Assembly: GCA_947476475.1 (NCBI GenBank)
Contig: CANJQT010000004.1
Span: 1-64,000 of the forward strand
DNA: 64,000 nt
Source of the DNA: Paracoccaceae bacterium
GTDB taxonomy: Bacteria; Pseudomonadota; Alphaproteobacteria; Rhodobacterales; Rhodobacteraceae
Direction of reading: 5' to 3'
Positions 10,213 to 19,061 of the stretch are shown piece by piece (position 1 is the first letter of the stretch; the number at the start of each line of letters is the position of its first letter). A program made the position numbers and the translations under genes. Under the pieces are notes generated by a model. The model was not told the DNA's origin. It saw only the letters and a program-made list of their open reading frames with translations, and ran no database searches.

Positions 10213-13148
10213 GCCACATCCTCCGGCGCGGTTGGGTCGCTTTGCTGCCATTCACCGAACCGGGCGAGGTGATCGTAATCGCCCGTCTCATCGGTCTTGA
10301 AGACGGCGCGACGGGCGGCATAGCCCTGACCCGCCGTCAGATAGCGCCCGATCAGCTTGATCAGCCGCTCCCACTCGGCGTCAGGGTCAAGGCTATCGCG
10401 CGTCATTGACCGCACCTGCCCCTTGGCGCCCAGTTCGACATAGCTGCAGCCCGACACCGGCATCGGCCCCAGCCGTTCGAACGCGCCGCGTTCTGCCATC
10501 GCCGCCTGCAGGGGCAACTGCTTTTCGAAATGCTTTACCTGATCTTCCGACGGTGCCTTGCCGGATTTGTAATCGTAGATATGCAGGCTGCCATCCTGCA
10601 TCTGGTCAATTCGGTCGGGCCGCGCGGTCAGGCGAAAGGCAAGCCCCGGCAGGTCGATCTTCCCGCCTTCTTCCATCACCACCGGCACACCCGCATCCGC
10701 CCGGCCGGCTTCGGCCATCACGAATTGATTGGCAAAGCGGGCGATCCGCGCCAGCCACAGCCGCTGGGCCGAGGGCCAGGCGATTTCCGCCTGCAAGATA
10801 TGTTCAGCGGTTGTCAGCAGCCGGTCGCGGGCCGCCTCGGGCGCTTCATCCAGAGGTCGCTCCAGCACAAACCGCTCGACGATCTTGTGCAGGACCTGCC
10901 CACGCAAACGCGGGTCCGGTTCGGCCAGCAACGGGTCAAGCGGGCGCAGCCGCAGGATATAGCGCGCGTAGATCGCGTAAGGGTCGCGGATCAGGGTGCG
11001 GATTGCCGTGACCGGCAGTTCGCGCGGGCGTGCAGCAACCGGCGGTCGCGGGGCAGGGCGGCCAGCCGGCTGCCCTTTAGGCGCGTGATCCAGTGCCGCC
11101 GCCAGCCGCAGCCAGCCCCGCCCACGATCCCGCATCGCCTGCACCGCACCCGCCTCGCCCTCAAGCCCGGTCATCAGGTTGATCAGCCGGTCCAGCCAGC
11201 GTGACGGAACTGTCTGCGCCTCGTCATCGCGCGTGGCGCGGGTCAGGATCACCTGACGGGCCGCCAGCGCCTGCTGAAAGTCATGTGCCGCAAGGCCGAT
11301 CTGGCGTTCGGGCAGCAGCAGGCCCAGATTCAGCCGCATCTGCCGCGATAACCAGGGATCTGGCGCAGTGGGCTGTGGCCAGATGCCTTCGTTCAGGCCG
11401 GAAAGGATCACCAGATCGGCCTGCACCTCGCGCGCTTCGCGGCTGCCCCGTATGCTGATCATGCGGTGGGTGCCGTCGGTATCGCGGACCGCCTCTTTTT
11501 GCAAAAGCGCGCCCAGAAGGTCGGTGAATCCTGCTGCGGTCATCTGCCCGCCATGCGGGGCTTCGGCCTGAAGGGCCTCAAGACAGGCGCGCGCCGCGCG
11601 TCCTGCATCCTCTTGCCAAAGGCCACTTGCCGCGGCGTTGCCGCCCGGCCCCGCGCAGAGGCTTTCCGTCAACGCCAAAAGCGTGTCTGTATAGGCTGAA
11701 ATGCTGCTTTCAGCTGCGACAGGCAAGGCGTTGGTCCAGCCTGCAAGCCATTCCGCCCACACCCCACGGGAAGCATCACTCCCCGCTGCACCCCAGGCGC
11801 GAAGGTCGTCCGACCTTGGGAACGGCGGTCCATACCGGCGCAGTTTCAGTTCCAGATCGCGGGTCAGCCGCAGATGGTCGCCACGCCCTTCGGCCCCCGT
11901 CGCAGTCAACGGGTGCTTCAGCAGCACCAGCAGTGCCTCTGCGGTCATTGGCCGCCCGAACAACGCCGCGACATGCCGCAACAGCCGTCCCGGCGCAGTC
12001 AGATGCAATGGCCGCCCGGCACTGTCGTCGGGCCGGATGCCCCACCGGTCCAGCGCGGCCGTCACCCGCCGCGCCAAAGTTCGGTCCGGCGAGATCAGCG
12101 TGGCTGACCGACCTTCCTCGTGGGCAGCGCGCAGCGCCAAAGCCACGGCCAGCGCCTCTTGCCGCGGGGTTTGCGCTTCGATCAGGGTCAGGCTGGCGGC
12201 AGCCTGTGTCAGAGGCAGAAGGCACTGGCCCTCACTCAGCCACTGGTCGGTCACCGGCGCAGGCCGCAGCGCCAAAGACACCAGCCCGTTGCGCGCAGGA
12301 TCGGGGGCCGTGCCTGCCACCCATTCGGCAACATCCGTCGACTTCAGGGCCAGATGCCCAAGCAGGGCAGCATAACGAAACTGCGGGTGATCCTCATCCG
12401 GGATTGCGCCGGAAAATAGACTATTCCAGCCAAAATCGGGCATGTCAAAATCAAAACCGGGTAGAACCAACGCCCCTTGCGGAAGACATGCAACCGCCCG
12501 CATCAGCAGGGCGGTGGTGCCGCGTGACCCGGTGGAGCCAGCCACAAGAATTGGGTCCGAAGGGGCCTGAACCTGCCAGCGCGCCAGCAGCGCCGCTGTT
12601 ACCGCCCGCTGCCGCGCGGGGGCGTCCGGTTGTGCATCCGCTTCGAACCAGGGCGTGATGATGCGCAGGAAGTTCAGGCTGCGCTCCCAGTGAACTGCAT
12701 GGTCTTCCGCCAGACCCGGCGCTTCGAAAGCGGTGGGCGCGACCCCTTCGTCCTGCATCTCCTCCATCAAGCCGGCCAGACTGTCGGCCAGATCATAGAC
12801 AGCAGTCCCCGGCGCGAAATCCTTCTGCCGTTCAACCAGTCGGCCCACCAGAACCGCAAGTTCCAGCCGCCGCCGCAGGGACGGAACGGCATGCGGCAAG
12901 CCCGGCAACGGGTCGCTGCCCAGTTCGGACACCAGCCGTAGGTGGGGCAGAAAGCCCGCGCCCGACTCCTCAAAGGCCGCGCGCACCCTTTCGCGCATTT
13001 TCGTGGTGTTCAGAAACAGCGTCACCTGCGCCATCGCCGCCGGATCCTGTCCCGTCATCCGGGCTTTCAGCCCTGCCACCAATGCGCGCGGGAAATCCGC
13101 GCCCGGCGGCAGGCCAAACAGCCGGGGGCGTGACGAAGGATCAAACAT
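10209..13148 (-). CDS. addB: Double-strand break repair protein AddB
   Basis: 979 residues from ATG 13148. It is a large alphaproteobacterial AddB with a C-terminal PD-(D/E)XK nuclease signature (RPDRID, then IYDYKSGK, then a downstream Gln). No intact Walker A is evident at the N-terminus, in line with AddB being a structural/nuclease partner rather than an active helicase. It overlaps murU by 8 bases and addA by 4 bases, so the two subunits are translationally coupled. Confidence 0.94.
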   Translation of the reverse strand: MFDPSSRPRLFGLPPGADFPRALVAGLKARMTGQDPAAMAQVTLFLNTTKMRERVRAAFEESGAGFLPHLRLVSELGSDPLPGLPHAVPSLRRRLELAVLVGRLVERQKDFAPGTAVYDLADSLAGLMEEMQDEGVAPTAFEAPGLAEDHAVHWERSLNFLRIITPWFEADAQPDAPARQRAVTAALLARWQVQAPSDPILVAGSTGSRGTTALLMRAVACLPQGALVLPGFDFDMPDFGWNSLFSGAIPDEDHPQFRYAALLGHLALKSTDVAEWVAGTAPDPARNGLVSLALRPAPVTDQWLSEGQCLLPLTQAAASLTLIEAQTPRQEALAVALALRAAHEEGRSATLISPDRTLARRVTAALDRWGIRPDDSAGRPLHLTAPGRLLRHVAALFGRPMTAEALLVLLKHPLTATGAEGRGDHLRLTRDLELKLRRYGPPFPRSDDLRAWGAAGSDASRGVWAEWLAGWTNALPVAAESSISAYTDTLLALTESLCAGPGGNAAASGLWQEDAGRAARACLEALQAEAPHGGQMTAAGFTDLLGALLQKEAVRDTDGTHRMISIRGSREAREVQADLVILSGLNEGIWPQPTAPDPWLSRQMRLNLGLLLPERQIGLAAHDFQQALAARQVILTRATRDDEAQTVPSRWLDRLINLMTGLEGEAGAVQAMRDRGRGWLRLAAALDHAPKGQPAGRPAPRPPVAARPRELPVTAIRTLIRDPYAIYARYILRLRPLDPLLAEPDPRLRGQVLHKIVERFVLERPLDEAPEAARDRLLTTAEHILQAEIAWPSAQRLWLARIARFANQFVMAEAGRADAGVPVVMEEGGKIDLPGLAFRLTARPDRIDQMQDGSLHIYDYKSGKAPSEDQVKHFEKQLPLQAAMAERGAFERLGPMPVSGCSYVELGAKGQVRSMTRDSLDPDAEWERLIKLIGRYLTAGQGYAARRAVFKTDETGDYDHLARFGEWQQSDPTAPEDVA

Positions 13149-13824
13149 CGCCCGCCTCCCGCAGCATCTGTTCAGCAAGTGGTATGCACTCGGGCCGCCC
13201 CACATCGCACCAGCCGCCGGGGTGGACCAGCCCGAAAAGCCGTCCCGCTGCCAGCATCCGGTTCCAGAGCCTGTTCAGCGAAAAAACCGGATCGTCGATG
13301 TCGGCAAGGCCCTCGGTGCGCAAGATCTGCGCCCCGGAATACACCAGCCCCGGTCCCCGCGTCAGGCGGCCGTCGGCGTCCATCAGGAAATCCCCTGCGC
13401 CGGTATGCCCGACCGCACGCGCACGAGGCACAAGAAGCAGCAGCGCATCCATCCGTGCGCCGTCCCACGCGGCCGCAAGCTGGCCAAGGGCTTTGGGCCC
13501 CGTCCAGACCGCATCGGTGTTAAGGGTGAAAACCGGGCCCGCCCCTAGCAGTGGCAGCGCCAACTTTAGCCCACCACCCGTTTCCAGAATCGTGTCTGTT
13601 TCAGCCGAAAATCGGATGTCCGGCCGCTGTGCCAGATGCGCGCGGATCTGGTCGGGCCGGTAGTGCAGGTTGACGACGATGGGTTCCGCATCCGCCACCT
13701 GATCCAACGCGTGGTCGATCAGCGCCCGCCCGGCGACCGGGATCAGCGGTTTGGGCCGCGTGGCGGTCAAGGTGGCCATGCGGGTGCCAAGACCCGCCGC
13801 GAACAACATCACCGGGTGGGACAT
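13141..13824 (-). CDS. murU: N-acetylmuramate-1-phosphate uridylyltransferase-like nucleotidyltransferase
   Basis: 227 residues with the nucleotidyltransferase signature LFAAGLGTRM (7-16) followed by RPKPLIPVAG. MurU converts MurNAc-1-phosphate plus UTP to UDP-MurNAc in the peptidoglycan recycling bypass found in bacteria lacking MurQ. The adjacent gene is an AmgK-type sugar kinase that makes its substrate; this pairing is the main reason for choosing MurU over a generic sugar nucleotidyltransferase. Confidence 0.85.
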   Translation of the reverse strand: MSHPVMLFAAGLGTRMATLTATRPKPLIPVAGRALIDHALDQVADAEPIVVNLHYRPDQIRAHLAQRPDIRFSAETDTILETGGGLKLALPLLGAGPVFTLNTDAVWTGPKALGQLAAAWDGARMDALLLLVPRARAVGHTGAGDFLMDADGRLTRGPGLVYSGAQILRTEGLADIDDPVFSLNRLWNRMLAAGRLFGLVHPGGWCDVGRPECIPLAEQMLREAGDV

Positions 13825-14822
13825 TTTTCCCTGATCCTTTGTCGCCGCTCGGGCGTGGGTTCGGGCAGGCTTTCGTTGACGGCGCGGGCCAGATCAACCA
13901 GCGCTGGGTGGGCCAGATTGCGCTGAAGTGCGCGCCAGACCCGCGGGGCGTGCGCCAGATACTGGGGCTTGCCCCCTACCATGCAAAGCCGCGCGAAGAT
14001 CGCCAGAATCCGCAGGGCGCGCTGGGCGCCCAGCAGGGCGTAGACCGGCAAAAAGCGGCTCTGTTCCAGCGCATTTTGCTGGCAATAAGTCGCGATGCAG
14101 GCGCCTTCGGTCGCCAAAGTTACGTCCCGCCGCGCATCTTGCAACAGCGACACAAGATCGTAGGCCGGGTGGGTGGCGAAGGCGTCCTGAAAATCCAGAA
14201 TCCCTGCACGCGCGGGGCCTATGCGGTCAGGCAGCCAGATGAGGTTTTCAGCATGAAAATCGCGCAGCGAAAGCACCCGCGTGCCATCGTCCAATTGCCG
14301 GAACAGATCCCCGATCAAGGGCGCAATCCGCAGTGCCGCTTCTGTTACGGGTTCGTCGATTCCCGGCAGATAGAATTCGGTGACAAAGCCCAGAAGCGCC
14401 GACAAAGCCGCCCCATCACCTTGCGCCAGAAAGTCGGGTGGCGGGTGGCGGTGCAGGTCAGCCAGAAATTCTGTGGTGGCCAAATAAAGCGAACGCTCGC
14501 GGTCAGGATCCTCAGCCACCAGATGCGCGACCAAGGCGTCGCCCAGGTCTTCCAGCAGCAAAAACCCCTGTGGCACATCTTCTGCCAATATCCGCGGCGC
14601 GGAAAAGCCCTTGGCCAGCAACCAGCGCCCGACCTCAAGGAACCGGTCCACCCGTTCGCCGCGCGCCGGGTCGGCATCCATCAGAACGGCCGTGCCTCCG
14701 GCCCTGCGCAACCGGAAATAACGCCGGGCCGAGGCATCACCGGCCAGCGGCACCCGCGTTGCCCCGCCCCATCCAGCCCGGGTCAGGAATTCGCCGATCA
14801 GGGGCAGCCGCGCGTCAGTCAT
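13809..14822 (-). CDS. amgK: Anomeric MurNAc/GlcNAc kinase-like phosphotransferase
   Basis: 337 residues from ATG 14822. It has the aminoglycoside-phosphotransferase fold: ATP-binding LLLEDLGD, the catalytic loop RDFHAENL and the metal-binding LDFQDA. AmgK phosphorylates recycled MurNAc at C1 for MurU. It overlaps murU by 16 bases and tsaE by 8 bases. The tsaE-amgK-murU order is common in alphaproteobacteria. Confidence 0.85.
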   Translation of the reverse strand: MTDARLPLIGEFLTRAGWGGATRVPLAGDASARRYFRLRRAGGTAVLMDADPARGERVDRFLEVGRWLLAKGFSAPRILAEDVPQGFLLLEDLGDALVAHLVAEDPDRERSLYLATTEFLADLHRHPPPDFLAQGDGAALSALLGFVTEFYLPGIDEPVTEAALRIAPLIGDLFRQLDDGTRVLSLRDFHAENLIWLPDRIGPARAGILDFQDAFATHPAYDLVSLLQDARRDVTLATEGACIATYCQQNALEQSRFLPVYALLGAQRALRILAIFARLCMVGGKPQYLAHAPRVWRALQRNLAHPALVDLARAVNESLPEPTPERRQRIREKCPTR

Positions 14823-15315
14823 CGCGGCGCCCGTCCAGATGGGCGAACAGCTTTGCCCAATGGCCGGCATCACCGCTGAACCGCGCCACCCGCAGATCGC
14901 TTGTGGGGTCTGGTGTCAGGGTCAGGTCCAGCGCAAGCGCAGGGCGCAGCGCGCCCAAGCGGTCTGGCCATTCAATCAGGCAAATTGCCTGGGTGAAGGC
15001 TTCCTCCAACCCAAGCTCGGCGGCCTCGTCCGGGTCGGTCAGGCGGTAAAGGTCGGCGTGCCAAAGTTCGACCCCGTCCGCGTCATAGGTTTGGATCAGG
15101 GTGAAGGTGGGCGAGGGCACATCTTCGGCCCGGCCCGCCATTGCCAGGCGCGCCTGGATAAGCGACCGGGCGAAATGGGTTTTTCCCGCGCCGATGGGTC
15201 CGTTCAGCAAGATCACATCGCCTGCCCGCAGCAAGGGCGCGATCCCGGCGGCAAGCCGGGCGGTTGCGTCGGCGTCGGCCAGACGAAGCGTGGTCGTGCG
15301 GTTTGGTGCGGTCAT
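14815..15315 (-). CDS. tsaE: tRNA threonylcarbamoyladenosine biosynthesis ATPase TsaE
   Basis: 166 residues from ATG 15315. The P-loop NGPIGAGKT is followed by SPTFTLIQ and HADLYRL, all family hallmarks. TsaE is the ATPase that resets the TsaB-TsaD complex during t6A37 formation on ANN-decoding tRNAs. A longer in-frame N-terminus lacks similarity and was trimmed. First gene of the overlapping tsaE-amgK-murU-addB-addA run, 44 bases after cobS. Confidence 0.95.
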   Translation of the reverse strand: MTAPNRTTTLRLADADATARLAAGIAPLLRAGDVILLNGPIGAGKTHFARSLIQARLAMAGRAEDVPSPTFTLIQTYDADGVELWHADLYRLTDPDEAAELGLEEAFTQAICLIEWPDRLGALRPALALDLTLTPDPTSDLRVARFSGDAGHWAKLFAHLDGRRDD

Positions 15316-15359
15316 GGGCAGACTCTTACCGGCGCCACGGCGGCCCGCAAGCCGAAAGG

Positions 15360-16127
15360 TCACCCGCGGGTCAGAAGCGCCGAAATGGCAAGCCACCCGG
15401 CCATTTCGGCCCACTGCTGCATGGCCCCCAGAACATCGCCGGTTTGCCCGCCGATCCGCCGCAGCGCCAGAAGGCCAAGTGCCAGCGCCGCGCCCGCCAT
15501 CAGCGCCCCGGTCAGCAGCGCCACCCGCAGGCCAAAGGGCAACAGCGCCGCCGCCGCCAGCGCCAGCGCGACCCAGACGCGCGCGCCGCCGGTCTGGCCC
15601 GCCGCCCGTCCCAGCCCGTCCGCGCGGGCCGCGGGCAATAGATGCAGGGCCGTTGGCATCATTCCCCGGCTGGCCGCCGCCAGCGCGATCAGCGCAAGCG
15701 CCCCCGAACAGGCGGTAAGACTGGCCAGCGCCCCCACACGGATCAGCAGGGAAAAGCCGATGGCCAGCGCGCCATAGCTGCCGATGTGGCTATCGCGCAT
15801 GATCGCCAGCCGCCGATCCTTGTCGCGACCGCCCCAGAATCCGTCGGTCAGATCGGCCAAACCGTCTTCATGCAGCCCGCCAGTGGCCAGAACGCCGGTC
15901 AGCACCGCCAGCGCCGCGGCCGGGAGGGGCGGCAGGCCCAGATGTTGGGCGAAAAGCCAGACCAGCGCCGAAAGTCCGCCGGTGGCCAGACCGACCAGCG
16001 GCCAGCACCAGGCGGAGGCGCCCATCGTCGGCGCCTCGCCCGCAATCGAGCCCACGGGAATCCGTGTCAGGATCAGAAAGCCCATCCTGATCTCGCTCAG
16101 GGCCTGACTGATCCGCGCACCTGTCAT
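15360..16127 (-). CDS. cobS: Adenosylcobinamide-GDP ribazoletransferase CobS
   Basis: 255 residues from ATG 16127, which overlaps the cobT stop by 4 bases. Multi-pass membrane enzyme with the family signature HEDGLADLTDGFWGG and MRDSHIGSYG. It joins alpha-ribazole (or its 5'-phosphate) to adenosylcobinamide-GDP, the last assembly step of coenzyme B12, at the inner membrane. Confidence 0.96.
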   Translation of the reverse strand: MTGARISQALSEIRMGFLILTRIPVGSIAGEAPTMGASAWCWPLVGLATGGLSALVWLFAQHLGLPPLPAAALAVLTGVLATGGLHEDGLADLTDGFWGGRDKDRRLAIMRDSHIGSYGALAIGFSLLIRVGALASLTACSGALALIALAAASRGMMPTALHLLPAARADGLGRAAGQTGGARVWVALALAAAALLPFGLRVALLTGALMAGAALALGLLALRRIGGQTGDVLGAMQQWAEMAGWLAISALLTRG

Positions 16128-17140
16128 GCTTCGGATACGCCCGCTTCGCCGAAAGTGGCCATGCCATTGTGGCAGGCCAGCGCGGACCGCACGATGCCCA
16201 GCGCAAGGGCAGCACCCGACCCTTCGCCAAGGCGCATGTCGAATTCCAGAACCGGGCGCTTGTTGATTGCGGCCAGAAGTTTGCGGTGTCCGGGTTCGGC
16301 GCTGGCATGGCCGACAAGGCAATGGTCCAGTAGGCGTGTGTCGGCTACTGCCAGAACCGCCGCCGCCGCCGTGCAGATGAACCCGTCAAGTATGACCGGA
16401 ATCCGCGCCGCCCGTGCCGCCAGAACCGCGCCGCAGATCGCCGCCTGTTCGCGCCCGCCAAGGGCCGCAAGAATCGCAGCCGCATTGCCTTTGGTGGCCG
16501 CATGTTTCGCCAGCCCGCGGTCGATCGCATCGACTTTCCGTGCAATTCCGGCCGGATCAGAGCCTGTTCCTGGCCCGACCCATTCGCGCACGTCACCGCC
16601 GAAGCATGCCGCCGCCAGTGCTGCGGCCACAGTCGAATTGCCGATGCCCATTTCGCCAAGGATCAGTATATCTGCGCCTTCGTCCACCGCAGCCGCGCCG
16701 CGGTTCAGCGCCTCCAACGCCTCGGCCTCGCTCATCGCTGGGCCTTGGGTGAAGTCGGCGGTGGGTCGGTCAAGGTCAATTGCCATCACATTCAGGTCGG
16801 CCCCATTCGCGCGGCAAAGCTGATTGATCGCAGCACCGCCGTTCTGAAAATTAGCCACCATCTGCACGGTCACTTCCTGCGGATAGGGGTTTACACCCTG
16901 CGCGCAAATCCCGTGGTTGCCGGCAAAGACCAGCGCCTGAGCCTTCCAGATCTCGGGGCGGGCGGTCGCGCGCCAAGCGGCCATGAATTCGGCGATCTCT
17001 TCCAGCCGACCCAGCGATCCGGGCGGTTTGGTCAGGCTGTTTTGCCGGGCGCGTGCCGCAGTTGCGGCATCCGCGTCAGCGGCGGGCAGGTTGCCAACCA
17101 CGGTCGCAAGATCAGACAGGGCGGCAAGGGCGAAGGTCAT
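16124..17140 (-). CDS. cobT: Nicotinate-nucleotide-dimethylbenzimidazole phosphoribosyltransferase CobT
   Basis: 338 residues, the normal length. Shows GEMGIGNST in the nucleotide-binding region and the C-terminal GEGSGAALAL segment carrying the catalytic glutamate. It activates 5,6-dimethylbenzimidazole (made by BluB in this same cluster) to alpha-ribazole 5'-phosphate. It starts 1 base before the end of cobU's intergenic gap and overlaps cobS. Confidence 0.97.
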   Translation of the reverse strand: MTFALAALSDLATVVGNLPAADADAATAARARQNSLTKPPGSLGRLEEIAEFMAAWRATARPEIWKAQALVFAGNHGICAQGVNPYPQEVTVQMVANFQNGGAAINQLCRANGADLNVMAIDLDRPTADFTQGPAMSEAEALEALNRGAAAVDEGADILILGEMGIGNSTVAAALAAACFGGDVREWVGPGTGSDPAGIARKVDAIDRGLAKHAATKGNAAAILAALGGREQAAICGAVLAARAARIPVILDGFICTAAAAVLAVADTRLLDHCLVGHASAEPGHRKLLAAINKRPVLEFDMRLGEGSGAALALGIVRSALACHNGMATFGEAGVSEA

Positions 17141-17141
17141 G

Positions 17142-17648
17142 CTATTTCACTTTCATTGGCAGGCCGGCCACGGCGAAGATCACCTCATCCGCCACGGTCG
17201 CGACCCATTGGTTCAAAAGCCCAGCCGCATCGCGGAAATCACGGGCCAGTTTATTGTCCGGCACAATCCCCATGCCGACTTCATTGGTGACAAGCACCAC
17301 CGGGTCGGTCTGCAGGGGTAGCGCGGCACATAACGCGCGCCCAGCTGCCTGCCAGTCCCGTTCCGAAAGCATCAGATTGGTCAGCCACAGGGTCAGGCAG
17401 TCCACCAGCCTTGGCCCCTGCCCATCGGTGGCCCGCAGGGCCGCGATCAGATCGAACGGTTCGGCATGATCCGCCCATTCCGGTCCGCGCCGCGCCCGAT
17501 GCTCGGCCACCCGCGCCGCCATTTCGCCGTCCCGCACTTCGGCGGTGGCAATATAGGTCGCGCGCGGGCCAAAGGACAGCGCCTTCGTCTCGGCGATGAC
17601 GCTTTTGCCCGATCGGGCCCCTCCGGTGATGAGTATCGTCTTGCTCAT
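17142..17648 (-). CDS. cobU: Bifunctional adenosylcobinamide kinase/adenosylcobinamide-phosphate guanylyltransferase
   Basis: 168 residues from ATG 17648. P-loop GGARSGKS is at 9-16, followed by the EHRARRG segment with the expected guanylyl-accepting His and VDCLTLWLTNL. Also called CobP in alphaproteobacteria. It phosphorylates adenosylcobinamide and then adds GMP to give AdoCbi-GDP. It is first in the minus-strand cobU-cobT-cobS unit and divergent from the phosphatase gene with only about 50 bases between. Confidence 0.95.
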   Translation of the reverse strand: MSKTILITGGARSGKSVIAETKALSFGPRATYIATAEVRDGEMAARVAEHRARRGPEWADHAEPFDLIAALRATDGQGPRLVDCLTLWLTNLMLSERDWQAAGRALCAALPLQTDPVVLVTNEVGMGIVPDNKLARDFRDAAGLLNQWVATVADEVIFAVAGLPMKVK

Positions 17649-17699
17649 GGCCCGGTGACAAAGCAGAAACGGGCCGCAGGCACTAGGGGGAATGCGACG

Positions 17700-18278
17700 G
17701 TGGACGGCAGTGCGGCGACAGAGCTGACTTTGATCCGCCATGCGCCCGCCCTGAGCGGGGGTCGGCTGTGCGGGCGGACGGATGTGGCGGCGGACCTGAC
17801 GGACGCGGCGCGCATCGCCGCAGTCCGCGCGGCCCTTGGCGTGCCTACCCGTTTGATCACCAGCCCTGCTTTGCGCTGCCGCCAGACCGCCGCAGCGCTG
17901 TGGCCCGATCAGCCCGGCACCACCGATGCGCAATTGTGGGAACAGGATTTCGGCGTATGGGAAGGGCAACCCTATGCCGACTTGCCTGATCTTGGACCGA
18001 TGACGGCGGCCGACCTTGCCGCGCATCGCCCGCCTCAAGGCGAAAGCTTTGCCGACCTGTGCGCGCGCATCGGCCCTGCACTTCTGGCGATTGCCGCAGA
18101 AGGCCCCGCAATGATCGTCGCCCATGCTGGCACGGCGCGTGCCGCGCTGGCGCTGGCCTTCGGATCGGTGCCACAGGCATTGGCCTTTGACATCGCGCCA
18201 CTGTCGGCCACCCGGCTTGTGGCTCTGCCCGGTGGCGGCTGGTCGATCCGCGCGGTCAACTGGACGACCGCCCCATGA
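17700..18278 (+). CDS. Histidine phosphatase family protein, probable alpha-ribazole phosphatase
   Basis: 192 residues from GTG 17700, chosen because a GGGGG stretch lies upstream; GTG 17655 is an alternative. The phosphatase motif LIRHAP holds the catalytic His, and a second His is in IVAHAGTARAA. In B12 pathways this fold serves as alpha-ribazole-5'-phosphate phosphatase. The position between cobU and bluE supports this, but specificity cannot be read from sequence. Confidence 0.8.
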   Translation: MDGSAATELTLIRHAPALSGGRLCGRTDVAADLTDAARIAAVRAALGVPTRLITSPALRCRQTAAALWPDQPGTTDAQLWEQDFGVWEGQPYADLPDLGPMTAADLAAHRPPQGESFADLCARIGPALLAIAAEGPAMIVAHAGTARAALALAFGSVPQALAFDIAPLSATRLVALPGGGWSIRAVNWTTAP

Positions 18279-19060
18279 TCCGCATCGCTGGCCATTTTGG
18301 TGAACTGATGCAGGGACGACTTGGCCCCGATGGCCCGGTCGTGCTGATCACCCTGCCTTGTCCGGTGCTGGCAGTCGAAGCGCAGCCCGCCCCCCTGTCC
18401 GATCCGCATGGCCTTTTGCCGCCAGCCCGTGCCCGCGCGCTGTTGGCGGCGCTGGGCCTGCCTGACCCCGGCCCTTATGCCCTTAACGCCAGCATGCCGC
18501 GTGGCGGTGGTGCGGGGGCCTCGACTGCGGCGCTGGTGGCACTTGCCCGGCTGGCCGGATCGGGCCACCCGCCCGCCGATCTGGCGCGCGCCTGTGTTGC
18601 CGTCGAAGGGGCCAGCGACCCCTTGATGTTTTCCGCACCGGAGCGGCTTTTGTGGGCTTCGCGGCGGGCCGAGAGTCTGTCGGGTCTGCCTGCTCTTCCC
18701 GCCTTCGAAATCGTTGGCGGGTTCTATGGCCCTAATCAAAGGACTGATCCGCTGGATCAGGACTTTGCCGACATTACCGACCTTATCGCCCCCTGGGCCA
18801 ATGCGGCATCCGCTGGCGACCTGCCCGCCTTGGCCCGGTTGGCCAGCCAGTCGGCCGACCGCAATATTGCCCGGCGCGGCCCGCAGAATGACCCTACCGC
18901 CGGACTGGCGCGGGAACTGGGCGCTCTTGGCCATGTGATTGCCCATACCGGATCGGCGCGCGGCCTGCTATTTGCTCCCAAGACGATTCCGTCGCATGCT
19001 CCGACCCGCCTTCAGGCGGCAGGTTTCAGGCGGATCGTCACATTCAGTGCCGGAGGATAA
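18275..19060 (+). CDS. bluE: L-threonine kinase of the BluE type
   Basis: 261 residues, GHMP-kinase fold with the phosphate-binding loop PRGGGAGAST (75-84). BluE is known in Rhodobacterales as the kinase that makes L-threonine-O-3-phosphate, the precursor of the aminopropanol-phosphate linker of cobalamin, replacing enterobacterial PduX. It overlaps the phosphatase by 4 bases and is followed 1 base later by cbiB. Next but one is the threonine-phosphate decarboxylase, which would use its product. Confidence 0.85.
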   Translation: MIRIAGHFGELMQGRLGPDGPVVLITLPCPVLAVEAQPAPLSDPHGLLPPARARALLAALGLPDPGPYALNASMPRGGGAGASTAALVALARLAGSGHPPADLARACVAVEGASDPLMFSAPERLLWASRRAESLSGLPALPAFEIVGGFYGPNQRTDPLDQDFADITDLIAPWANAASAGDLPALARLASQSADRNIARRGPQNDPTAGLARELGALGHVIAHTGSARGLLFAPKTIPSHAPTRLQAAGFRRIVTFSAGG

Positions 19061-19061
19061 G

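Noticed and set aside
11627..12658. Plus-strand open frame of 343 codons
   Set aside because: Antisense to addB, biased composition.
17649..17699. Cobalamin riboswitch in the divergent cob gap
   Set aside because: Only about 50 bases and no B12 box sequence.
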